64,000 nucleotides of DNA from Ricordea florida (GCA_949710005.1 OX453279.1:11738078-11802077); one strand, 5' to 3'. Positions 22,631-31,275 are shown, counted from the stretch's first letter. Program-made: numbers and translations. The notes: a model not told the origin generated them from the sequence alone.

Positions 22631-23279
22631 ATGGTTAAATCACGAATTAACCATCTAATTGTTAATTCTGTGACACTGCATGTATTGGGTATTTGGTTAA
22701 TATCCAATGGAATGCCATGTTTCATGGCGGTAGAATAAACGAAGGTAGCTGCCATGGTTTGAGGGTGGTGTTTATCCATAATTTGATAAAATTCAAGTTT
22801 ATTAGTCACTTCATCTACATCATCCAAATTGAGATTAAAATTCCAACAATAATAATCAAGGTTATCAGAATAGGATAATGGAGTTTCGTTGATCCGTTTC
22901 ATGACTTTACTTACATATCTAGGTGGTATGTTAAACATTTTGGCTATATCTCGATAATTTTGGGGTTTGCCACATTTGCCTAAAGCAAAATATAGCCAAG
23001 CCGCTTGAAGTCCCAAATTGCATTTCCCGGGGGGTTTGGGTTTCATTTTTTCTAGTAAATCACAATACTAGCATTCTGTTTAATTTGAATGAACATACGT
23101 AACTCACCTTGCGGTAATAATCCATGTTTTGGAATATTGTAGTCATCTCCATATTCTATGTCACATCCGAAATTTGCCCCACAATGATTACAAATGGTAT
23201 CTAAATTAAGTTTAGTTAAATATTGATTTCCACAGTTTTCACACATATATATCTTAATACTTGATCGATTTAAGATCAC
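22609..23279 (-). pseudogene. TFIIB-like transcription factor
   Basis: Two adjacent minus-strand frames, 23052-23279 and 22609-23046, form one gene split by a frame shift. The first has an N-terminal zinc ribbon, CENC followed after 16 residues by CNHCG, matching the TFIIB B-ribbon. The second has two cyclin-like repeats. Repeat one is LQAAWLYFALGKCGKPQNYR with an IPPRYVSKVMKRI recognition helix. Repeat two is HHPQTMAATFVYSTAMKHG with SVTELTIRWLIRDL. TFIIB bridges promoter DNA and RNA polymerase. Viral copies are known in large nucleocytoplasmic viruses. Finding one directly upstream of a packaging ATPase in a Polinton-like block is unusual. Confidence 0.65.
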
Positions 23280-23367
23280 AATTCATTATTTCCATTAATG
23301 CATCACTTATGATAAATACACGGCATGTTAGATTGCCAGATCCCTCTTTACACCGCACGATTGTTAA

Positions 23368-24215
23368 TCAAACACCATCTCTAGTGTCATTAATCGATAA
23401 TCCACTACCATGCAGCGATCCATCTTCATATGTTATAAGATCAATCCAAACCGAAAATCGATTATTGTAAAAATCCGTCTCCCTCACGTTTTCAACGGCA
23501 AATCGGCTTTTTACATTTTCCCACAGGTCACTTGTAATCATGCCACCAGAATAGAGTTTGTTTGGGACACTGTCTATAGAAATTTTAATTGATGATATTC
23601 CGGGATTACTTAAGTTCTCACTATCCCGTTGACCAGCGATGGGTGCGATTATAAAAAAGCGTAACATTCCTAACATGGAATGCCTTGGTGAGTTAATATG
23701 AAGATTCAATATTAAATCATCTGGTTTGGAAAAAGTAAATGTTTCAAATAGATTAATAACTTTGTAGCAAAACCCAGTACCTATTTTACAAGCTGGTAAA
23801 GTTTGATTGGCCAATATATATCTTCACTATCAATAGATCTATATTCTAATTCCATGTTTTTAAGTTTGTAATTCGGTGCCTTAGTCGTATCTGAATATAC
23901 CACAATTATTTACAGATGCCATTTTCAACTGGAATTGTAAGTCATCTTTTAGACAATAAGGAGAAAATACTCCCTGGTCAGTTAATATTGGATGATCTAT
24001 AGGAATACAGTACTTTGTTCCATGGATTCCTTTCAACCGTTCATCATAGGTTATTGATGTATCCCTTGACGCATTCTGTCTCTTCAGATTTCTGACTTAA
24101 AGAAAAGATCAGAATACGTCTTGTATAAATCATACTGTTGTGTATCCTGAAATGTTTCACCCCGTTGTAGCAAACGCACCAGCAATATAACTTCAGGATC
24201 AACGTAAATGAGTCT
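23368..24215 (-). pseudogene. Capsid-like structural protein, fragmented
   Basis: The best piece (23368-23814) is 149 codons of alternating strands, including KISIDSVPNKLYSGGM and SVWIDLITYEDGSLHG. Upstream, in other frames, are further collinear pieces: DLFFKSEI near 24.09 kb, GTKYCIPIDHPILTDQGVF near 24.0 kb and NYKLKNMELEYRSID near 23.85 kb. The beta-rich pattern and neighbouring ATPase suggest a double-jelly-roll major capsid protein. This is my recognition of a family that recurs in cnidarian genomes, not a proven homology. At least three frame shifts or stops break it. Confidence 0.45.
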
Positions 24216-24278
24216 GAGTGTCGAGTATCGAGGGTAACATGTTGAGGGTCGGGGGTAGTTAAAAACTATCTCCCTTAA

Positions 24279-24301
24279 CCCTTTCACTCCCAAGAGTGAC
24301 T

Positions 24302-24346
<45 letters not shown>

Positions 24347-24372
24347 ATGGAGACCCCTTGGGAGTGAAAGGG
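24279..24372. mobile_element. 94-bp TTAA-flanked MITE
   Basis: Inverted ends CCCTTTCACTCCCAAG, flanked on both sides by TTAA (24275-24278, 24373-24376). No coding capacity. I recognise this terminal sequence as very common in anthozoan genomes. TTAA duplication suggests mobilisation by a piggyBac- or Kolobok-type transposase. Confidence 0.7.
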
Positions 24373-24376
24373 TTAA

Positions 24377-25087
24377 AAAAGGAACCAAATAATAATAAAT
24401 AAAATATTAATTCTTTAAAAAAAATTAAAAATAACCATGAAAATAGAAGAAATAAAGAATGTGTGCTCCATGATAGAGGCTGCAGCGACAGCAGCGAATC
24501 ACCCTGGTTGCGATCAATGCGTCTGAAAAAGCGTCGACAGATCCATAGCAACAATTACCGCTGTATGAGTTCTCATGGATAAAAACAAGACAAACGTAAA
24601 GAGAGTAATTTGATAGCAACCTTCCACCGGTGGTAAGTTTAGTGACTGTGTTCAATTCGAGGTTTCTTGACCATGGTTTGTGCGAAAATAACCCGGGAAA
24701 TCAACCACGGGGTGCGACCTGTTGCGCAATGAAACCTAAGATAAGATATTCAACTATTTTGACAACTATCGATGGAAAGTGGTCTCAGATTAAGTCAACA
24801 CAAGGAAAGCACGACTCAAAGCAGGGATAGAAAAACGACAGCGGGGAGAATAACGACAGACATCCGTCATCACAGCAAAGACAAAAACTGCTCGCTCTAG
24901 AAAAAGGCAAATGAAACAGCAGGGAAAAGGACCAGGAATTCAACCAAGTTAGTTTTGAATTTGAATGTGTTATTGATAGAAATACAGAACATGAGTGAAC
25001 GATTACATAACGAAATATATTAGCATACTAAATTTAGCAAAACGACTTAGAAGTGAAACCGAGTAGAAACAACTTCAACGATTGGAG
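24377..25087. other. Non-coding
   Basis: No gene supported. The last few hundred bases before 25088 could be the promoter and leader of the candidate exon there. Confidence 0.35.
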
Positions 25088-25157
25088 ATGTCTCTGGAAA
25101 ATAATTCTGTTAGTCTAAAAACGGAATCGGAAGACGACCAACAGATTACAAGAGAAT
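25088..25157 (+). CDS. Candidate first coding exon
   Basis: ATG in decent context (GGAGATGT) opens 23 codons, MSLENNSVSLKTESEDDQQ onward, ending at GAAT before a consensus GTAAGT donor at 25158. The exon is unlike its AT-rich surroundings. No downstream exon could be linked, perhaps because the intron has been filled by the ribozyme and repeat cluster. Host gene or transposon gene cannot be told. Confidence 0.3.
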
Positions 25158-25470
25158 GTAAGTAGGTATTCTTCATAATAAAACGATAGCGTTTACATTT
25201 TGAAGAAATTCCTAACACAGACAGTTGCAGTTGTTAAAGCAATCATTTATAACGATGTGATCTGATATCATTGCAACAGTGAAAATATTGTAAATTTTAT
25301 TGATCTAGCAGTTATGTTTAGCATTTTCAACAGAATATATACCCAGTGTCACTATAAAGTACTGGTTCTGCAATATTATCAGTGATCAATGCGATCATTT
25401 GAAAATAAAGCAAATGTTATAACCCACTTCTGAGTAGTATTTTTCTTTGCTATATATATATGTATATATA
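25158..25470. other. Non-coding, ends in a (TA)n tract
   Basis: AT-rich, no gene. A short imperfect TATATATATATGTATATATATA tract at about 25451-25472 abuts the foldback that follows. Confidence 0.4.
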
Positions 25471-25513
25471 TAGTTGTTGCGGGAGAAAAAAACACACAAA
25501 CAAGCTACAGGTT

Positions 25514-25557
25514 TATCCCTACAAGCCTGTTTCGAGGTTGCCCACTCATCAGGGATA
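25514..25557 (-). ncRNA. Hammerhead ribozyme, imperfect, minus strand
   Basis: Inverted partner of the ribozyme at 25589-25633. On the minus strand the conserved CTGATGA (25546-25552) and GAAA (25530-25533) are intact. Stem II has one U-U mismatch (GTGG against CCTC), and stem I has one base fewer on one side. Reduced activity is expected. Confidence 0.55.
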
Positions 25558-25588
25558 TCCCACTGATGAGTTGCCCACTCATCAGGGA

Positions 25589-25633
25589 TATCCCCTGATG
25601 AGTGGGCAACCACGAAACAGGCTTGTAGGGATA
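25589..25633 (+). ncRNA. Type I hammerhead ribozyme, complete
   Basis: All core elements are present. Stem I is TATCCC (25589-25594) with GGGATA (25628-25633), perfect. CTGATGA is at 25595-25601. Stem II is GTGG/CCAC closed by a GCAA tetraloop. GAAA is at 25614-25617. Stem III is ACA/TGT with loop GGCT. The cleavage base is A25627 (triplet GUA). Hammerheads self-cleave at this point. The short stem III is typical of type I ribozymes of Penelope-like elements and animal retrozymes. Confidence 0.8.
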
Positions 25634-25731
25634 AACCTCTAGCTTGTTTGTGTGTTTTTTTTCTCCCGCAACAACTACTTCGCTCTACGTTCACGTATTG
25701 AGCACTGTTTTACGATTAATCAACTTTTACA

Positions 25732-25734
<3 letters not shown>

Positions 25735-25774
<40 letters not shown>
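25735..25774. repeat. (TA)20 microsatellite
   Basis: Uninterrupted TA dinucleotides between the first foldback and the second palindrome. Confidence 0.95.
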
Positions 25775-25778
<4 letters not shown>

Positions 25779-25864
25779 GTTATGATGCTTCGAGCCAACA
25801 GGGATGCCACACGCCAGAAGGATCCAAAAGGATTCGTAGTCCAAACCTCGAGTAATGAAATTTG

Positions 25865-26152
25865 TAGGCAATTGTGGAAAACGAGGACGGACAACTTCGA
25901 GCGAAAAAAAAAAAATATATATATATATACAGTAAAAAATCTAAAAAAAGTTTAAAAATTTAATAAAAATAGACGTTTCGGTCAATGACCTTCATCAGTT
26001 GCAGTGCCTTCAGAGGCACTGCAACTGATGAAGGTCATTGACCGAAACGTCTATTTTTATTAAATTTTTAAACTTTTTTTAGATTTTTTACTGTATATAT
26101 ATATATTTTTTTTTTTTCGCTCGAAGTTGTCCGTCCTCGTTTTCCACAATTG

Positions 26153-26156
<4 letters not shown>
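25865..26156. repeat. 292-bp near-perfect palindrome
   Basis: Left arm 25865-26009 and right arm 26014-26156 are inverted copies with almost no differences, separated by TCAG. From the outside inward each arm has TAGGCAATTGTGG, GGACGGACAACTTCGAGCG, an A-rich tract, a short TA tract, then GACGTTTCGGTCAATGACC. A transcript would form a hairpin of about 145 bp. A hammerhead-like core lies in each arm near the centre. (TA)n tracts follow at 26155-26182. Confidence 0.85.
26025..26051 (+). ncRNA. Hammerhead-like core in the palindrome
   Basis: CTGATGA (26025-26031), a GGTC-ATT-GACC stem II, then GAAACGTC. Core and stem II are perfect, but stem III is only the self-complementary ACGT and no stem I can be drawn from the flanks. 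It could act only as a dimer, or may be a relic. The mirrored copy is on the minus strand in the left arm. Confidence 0.45.

Positions 26157-26182
<26 letters not shown>
26155..26182. repeat. (TA)14 microsatellite
   Basis: Directly abuts the right end of the palindrome. Confidence 0.9.
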
Positions 26183-26186
<4 letters not shown>

Positions 26187-26205
26187 TTTGCGCCATAAAG
26201 CAGTC

Positions 26206-26700
26206 CAAAAGCCCTTCCTTGGATTTTGCCAGCTCTTTGGGTGTTAGCTATGCTCAAAGGCCCTGCCTGGGATCTTATTACAGCTTATTGTTTAAGGGCC
26301 CCTCCAGGGATTTTGTTGTTTGTCAACCCTTTAATGCTCCAAAGGCCTCGATTTGGGATTTTGTTATTAACCCTGTCCAGCGTAAACGTAGGTTTCTTCT
26401 GCATATCTTTGTAAACTAGTTTTCCCGTAATATTTACCGCATTGCAAGAGTCCGTTTTATCTATTTTAACTATTTTAGTTTTTAGGTTGAATTTAACCTA
26501 GTTCTGCAATTATCACGCTTTATAATGTAATTTATGCACAGTATTGTATCTTTTTCGTTTGGTCTATTAATTATCACCCTGTATGACGTAATTTATAGTA
26601 CAGCATTGTATTTCTCGTTTTGCATTTTTTTCCCTGTATTGTATTAATCACGATGTATTAATAGCACGATAGTATTTTTCATTTCGGTATGTAATCTCCC
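26206..26700. repeat. Two short decayed tandem arrays
   Basis: First, four blocks of the type CNAAAGGCCCNNCCTGGGATTTT start near 26206, 26253, 26292 and 26339 (39-47-bp steps). Second, between about 26505 and 26695, three 60-70-bp blocks share TTATCACNNTNTATNANGTAATTTAT and CAGTATTGTAT. Both precede a hammerhead-like core at 26749, so this may be the tail of a ribozyme-bearing retroelement. Confidence 0.45.
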
Positions 26701-26748
26701 ACACTGTAACCGTATTTAAACTTAGTTTCCGTCCTTTTTCTCCTGTAA

Positions 26749-26775
26749 CTGACGAAGGTCTAAGACCGAAACGTT
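26749..26775 (+). ncRNA. Hammerhead-like core
   Basis: CTGACGA (26749-26755), stem II GGTC-TAA-GACC, GAAA (26768-26771), then CGTTT. It is followed, as in the palindrome, by TTCTATTAAATTTTTAA and later GAAGTTGTCCGTCCT, so it is a diverged copy of the same family. No complementary stem I is seen. Confidence 0.4.
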
Positions 26776-26943
26776 TCTTCTATTAAATTTTTAACTTTTT
26801 AACTTTTTTATCGTCAGAAGTTGTCCGTCCTTGCTTTATCTAACGTTTTTAAATTCATTTTTGTGGTGAGGCTTGGACTGTGAATCTTCATTGATCCTCC
26901 TGACGCAGTGGCATTCTTTGTTGGCTTGAGGCATTTTATAACC

Positions 26944-26948
<5 letters not shown>

Positions 26949-26981
<33 letters not shown>
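26949..26981. repeat. (TA)16 microsatellite
   Basis: Abuts the 5' end of the ribozyme-bounded unit at 26982. Confidence 0.95.
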
Positions 26982-26984
<3 letters not shown>

Positions 26985-27223
26985 CTGTCTGCAGTTAGAT
27001 ATAGCTCTTTGGCTTTCATGCCCAAATTGAGCACTCTACTGGGATGAGTCATTGCCGCTAGCATTGCGCATGCTCGCTAGTTCTCTAGTTTGAGCACTCT
27101 GGCATGACTTAAATGATACCACAAGTGTGGTTTCGTTTGAGGTGGCTATATAGCCATACCTCCATCCTAGCATCAGCACTGCACTGATGAGGCCCAGAAG
27201 GCCGAAACAGTACTGTCTGCAGT
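26982..27223 (+). mobile_element. Retrozyme-like unit, 228 nt between cleavage sites
   Basis: The sequence GTGCTGTCTGCAGTTAGATATA at 26982 is the 3' part of a hammerhead (end of stem III, GUC cleavage site, stem I strand). The same junction recurs at the complete ribozyme ending at 27223, TACTGTCTGCAGTTAGTTATA. Cleavage after C26989 and after C27217 would release 228 nt. This one-and-a-bit-unit structure matches animal retrozymes or the terminal repeats of Penelope-like elements. The first ribozyme is missing its core because the (TA)n tract replaces it. Confidence 0.6.
27178..27223 (+). ncRNA. Type I hammerhead ribozyme, complete
   Basis: Stem I is ACTGCA (27178-27183) with TGCAGT (27218-27223), perfect. 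CTGATGA is at 27184-27190. Stem II is GGCC-CAGAA-GGCC (27191-27203). GAAA is at 27204-27207. Stem III is ACAG/CTGT (or ACA/TGT with a GTAC loop). The cleavage site is C17 at 27217 in the triplet GUC. Every invariant base of the hammerhead core is present. Confidence 0.85.
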
Positions 27224-27482
27224 TAGTTATAAATATATGTATGTATTCTCTGATTCAAAGGTTTCAATAATATTGCGTAGAGACAGCAAGTTTCATAGCC
27301 TTTTCACAATGGGTCAGTTTTACCTCAGAGTTCAATGACCCCCCCTGATAGAACCCTTGCCCTTTTCCCACAAATGAAATGTTAATTCAAGCCTTAATTT
27401 GCAAAGTTAGACATAACTTATTAACCTTGGTACTTTCTGCTGTTTACTTCATTTTTATGATGTCAAATATCAATATTGAATA

Positions 27483-27692
27483 ACAACCACAACATACAGC
27501 TAACCTTTTACATTGGAAAAACTTTATAACGAAAATAAATTTTGTAATGCCAAAATGTTTATGATCTTTTTCATATATTCATTGCAAGTGTGCTGTATGT
27601 AGTAACAAGTGTTTCAAGTTTCCTAAATGCCCTATGCTTTCTATAATGATTTCCACACAAACTTTATAGACAATTAAATGACTGCACTAGAT
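27483..27692. repeat. Diverged direct repeat, copy 1
   Basis: About 210 bp resembling 31062-31275 in the same orientation, with shared blocks CAACCACAA, CTTTTACATT, ATATTCATTGCAAG and GTGCTGTATGTA. Many substitutions and a few indels. Confidence 0.6.
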
Positions 27693-28309
27693 TCTAAGCC
27701 TTAAAGAAGAAATGGTATTGTTTGGAGCTGTTTTGATAACTATCACCTCTGATGGAAAGCCTATTAAGAATCTTTTTGTATTGCTTGTAGTAGAGTAACA
27801 ATACCTTTACCAAGATTAGGACATGCATCCCACCCCATAAAAATATATTATGTTTAACGTAAAAAATATAACAATAATAATAATAATATCAATACCAGTA
27901 ATACTAATAGTAAAAAAAAAACATATCAAAACTTTATGGAGCATTTTTCATACAAACTAGAATCTTAGGTATATGTGGTTAAAAAAATATATATATATAT
28001 ACAAATTTTGTTTTCCTAAAGTTCTTCCCATGAAATAATGTCAGTAAAAATTTCAATAACCTACCTACATAATAACACCAAAAGCTTTTACACACTCTAA
28101 GCTTCTATGTACACAAGTTAAAATATTACAAAACTAAGGTGAACTATTGACAAAATGTAAACTTATTTACATATTTCTGTTTTGTAAAAAAAAATCTGAT
28201 TTTCATTTACGTCTTTAATAAATATTTCAAAACCAAAATTTTACAAATAGTGAATATAAAAGACAAGAAAAGCTGTAGAAATTCTATACGTATTATTCTC
28301 GCTATAACT
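27693..28309. other. Non-coding, low complexity
   Basis: AT-rich sequence with an ATA/ATAAT patch near 27865-27910. No gene. Confidence 0.4.
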
Positions 28310-29700
28310 ATTGCATCTGTGCTTGACCTTTATCTATTTCCATGTCAATGTCATTAATTTTAAGATTGTTCTTTCTTCTGATAGTCCGTGAACCTCTGAG
28401 GCACAGAATCGCTGATCTTAAAATTGCAAAGGAGACTTTTGTCCTGACCCAAGCGACAGTCATGGAGTAGTGTTCCCCTTTCTTCATTGCCAAAAGTTGT
28501 GCTAGTCTGCAGTGGTATTGTCTGCATTCTTCTGCCATTCCTCCTGTAGTTGAGAATACAAGCGGAGTGAATGTCCCTTGCTCGACTTCCATAACTCTCT
28601 TTGCATGTGAGCGCTTTTTACCATTTTCATGCTGGCAATATATTTGCTCTTGCTGAGATCTTTATATGATTCTGCGTTGGGGTGACAAACCCTCACGTCG
28701 AAAAAGGCAGAACTTTGTAGATCCCAAAAACCGCGTGCATGAATATCCAGGCGAGCGTCAGGGGCTTTAGTGACACCTCTGGGCAGCATCTCTCCAGTGA
28801 TTTCTTGTAGGACTGGTTCCACTTCAACGTCATAGCAGACCATATTAAGCATTTCAGCTTCCAGATCGCAAACTTCATTATGCCATTGTATGATGAAGCC
28901 ACTACGCCTGCAGATCATAGCATGGCCGGTGTTAAAGACTTCGCCGCAGACGCAAACCGATGGAGTGTCATTTATATCCCAGTCGTACCTCAGGTGGATT
29001 GCATCCTTAAATTCCCTCTTATTCAATGTAAAATCCATATCCTTTAGAGGGAGGACCGTCAGCCAACTTGAGGCCCCTTTTTCTGTTGCAAGCTCAACAG
29101 CTCTCTTAGATCTATAAGGAAGATCACTCTTAACTTCCTCGAAATTGCCACTCAAGCGTTGTTCCTTTTCCTTACGAGCTTCTTGTTGCAGTGACCTTAC
29201 TGTGTTGTCATCAGGCGACGCATGTGCTTGTAATACAATTTGTTCTACTAGCGGAGCAGTCACCTTTGTTGAAGCTATGTACTCTGGGTTGACTAGACCC
29301 AGTCCTCCCATGCGCACTGGTAGGGCCAACAGGTTCCGTTCAGTATCCGTACATGTATGACCTGTAAGTGCCGGTATAAGGGAATCTGCTATTGCACGCT
29401 CTAAAGGTCCCAGGAGACACTCAATATCGGGTAGCGTTCTAAGAAAATACGTCCATTGATGCCGCAGACCAAAAGTAAAAGCTGCATAGCTTGCTTGTGG
29501 TTGAGATGAGGCGAACGCTGCAAGGTTGGTGACCTGGTTTACCCAGTCCTCCACTTTCTCACCGAAATATTCCTCCAGTAGTAATGTTGATCATTGTCTT
29601 GCCAAATACTTCTTTTGCAGCCTCTTCTTGCTCGGGCTTAGTTATCAACTAGCACTTTTTCGCATTAGGGAAGTATCCTAGCGCTGGCCCACTATCAAGC
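28310..29700 (-). pseudogene. Non-LTR retrotransposon ORF2, C-terminal third
   Basis: Minus strand, with a 350-codon open frame (28502-29554). Upstream about 45 more codons are readable in shifted frames to 29700. Downstream, after a frame shift near 28600, a tail ([18 protein letters not shown] ... [10 protein letters not shown]) runs to 28310. The region after the reverse-transcriptase palm ([13 protein letters not shown]) is followed by a Cys/His cluster ([15 protein letters not shown]) and a possible restriction-like endonuclease core ([13 protein letters not shown] ... FFDVRVCHP). The catalytic YXDD part is missing, so this is a truncated, dead copy. The exact clade is uncertain. Confidence 0.6.
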
Positions 29701-29710
29701 AATTCATCAG

Positions 29711-29750
29711 TAATGATAATAATAATGATAATAATATAATAATAATGATA
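29711..29750. repeat. TAA/TGA-type microsatellite
   Basis: Imperfect (ATAATG/ATA) repeats at the truncated 5' side of the retrotransposon fragment. Confidence 0.8.
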
Positions 29751-31061
29751 GTGCTTCTCGTTACTATTATGTCATTGGTTACAAGTTCAATACCTGTGGC
29801 TACCATGACTTTTTCAATGAAATACCATCCTTATATTAAATCTTTCTTCTGCAGTTTTTAATAGAAATTCTCATATATTCAAAATAATATACTATTCTAT
29901 GGTTGGGTATGGATATTTTGCCTGTTTCTGTAACAGCACAATTAAACTTTCATGTGGTATATATTGACTGATTGATGTTGATTTCACATTATTTTTTTAC
30001 AGGAGTACGTAGTGCAGCAATCTTTTTCAACATATTAAGATTTCAATACCTCTTTCTTACATGTGTTGTTTTTATGATATGACCTAAAAATAGCACAACC
30101 ACATACTATACACTTGGCACTCACTGTAGTGTCGAGGCTCATTGATTATGTATGAGTCGATTATATATATAATGTATTCAAGGAGTGTGTGAAGTTGATC
30201 TGCATGTGTGTAACGAACGTACATTAAGAAGTGTGATTTTGCTCGTAGCGTGGTTGGCGGTTCTACACTCACTATTACCAAACCTTTATTCAAAGTTTTT
30301 GTAGAATCCAATTATGACATTGTATCTGACACTTCTCTTGACATGGCATCTCTTTTGAGGGAAGAGGAATTTTTCTATCTACCACTGGGGGTACCATTGT
30401 AACTGAAGAGAGTACACAAATTGAAACATGCACTATTCATAATGCTCTCAATTCTGGTCACCTAGGAATGAAATAATGACTGCAGTAGACAATAAAATAT
30501 CTAACCAGAAGACTCTTCTTACAGTGAATCTCATGCAATTATAACAAAAAAACATAAACAAATAATAATTGGAGCATTCAACTCATCCTCGGTGTAAGAA
30601 CATATTGTGTTTAAAAGTGATGTACAACAAAGAAGACAAAGCAGTAGAGAATAAGAAAATAAAGCTAAAAAAACAGGGATTTACACTGTGGTAAACACAA
30701 GTATTCATATCAAACTCTTCAAGGTTTCACCTGCAAAAGATTTACAACCATTTTTAATTTGTGTTAAGTGAATATTATTGTGATACTTCATTGACTCTGT
30801 ATTCCCTGGGAAGATAACAAATAATTTTACTTCTATTCCCTCTGGTGCAATCTCAGTGGCAGCGAAAGAGCTAAATGAAGGTCAATTTTTAAGCACTGTG
30901 TTGAGCGGTATACTGATCATGTAATTTGCACCAGGTGTCACTTATTGTGTACCAAACAAAGCATAACAAATAAAATAATGGGGATTATGCTGATAGCTAA
31001 AGGCATTGTGACTTCTTCAAAAACTAGCTTCGCGACGTTTTGAGGGAATCGTATTTCTAGT
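29751..31061. other. Non-coding
   Basis: No coding sequence or clear structure. Several short AT-rich frames were examined and dismissed. Confidence 0.4.
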
Positions 31062-31275
31062 AACAACCACAATACACAGTTGATCTTTTACATTAGAAAA
31101 ACTCTATAAGGGAGAAACTAAAGTTTGTAATACCACAATTTTTGGTGATCTTTCTTATATATTCATTGCAAGGGTGCTGTATGTAATAACAAGTCTTTGA
31201 AGTTTCCTAAATGGCCTATACTTTCAATCATGATTTTCCACACTAACTGTATTCACAAATAACTGCACTAGCATG
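31062..31275. repeat. Diverged direct repeat, copy 2
   Basis: Partner of 27483-27692, about 3.58 kb downstream in the same orientation. Confidence 0.6.

Larger units (their letters stand above)
19431..24260 (-). mobile_element. Polinton-like viral block (endogenous, decayed)
   Basis: About 4.8 kb of closely packed minus-strand genes without introns, unlike the rest of the window. In transcription order they are a capsid-like protein, a TFIIB-like factor, an A32-type packaging ATPase, a small unknown protein, two small membrane proteins and a coiled-coil double-membrane protein. Packaging ATPase plus capsid-like protein is the core of Polinton, adintovirus and related dsDNA viruses. Integrase, protease and polymerase are absent here. 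A protein-primed polymerase fragment of the right type lies at 61.4-62.0 kb on the same strand. Most genes have frame shifts or stops. Boundaries are approximate because no TIRs were seen. Confidence 0.6.
25471..25677. repeat. Foldback repeat carrying hammerhead ribozymes on both strands
   Basis: The arms start TAGTTGTTGCGGGAG and end CTCCCGCAACAACTA. They are about 85 bp each, with a centre in which the block TTGCCCACTCATCAGGGA is repeated. The plus arm contains a complete hammerhead (25589-25633), the minus arm a slightly damaged one (25514-25557). Penelope-like elements and retrozymes are the known carriers of such ribozymes. Confidence 0.75.

Noticed and set aside
25395..25860. Frames over the foldback and (TA)n tracts
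   Set aside because: Both strands are open because of the inverted repeat. The repeated peptide and Tyr-Ile runs reflect repeat structure.
25471..26156. CRISPR-like or riboswitch interpretation of the repeated blocks
   Set aside because: The structure is two foldbacks in a eukaryotic genome with hammerhead cores, with no regular repeat-spacer pattern.
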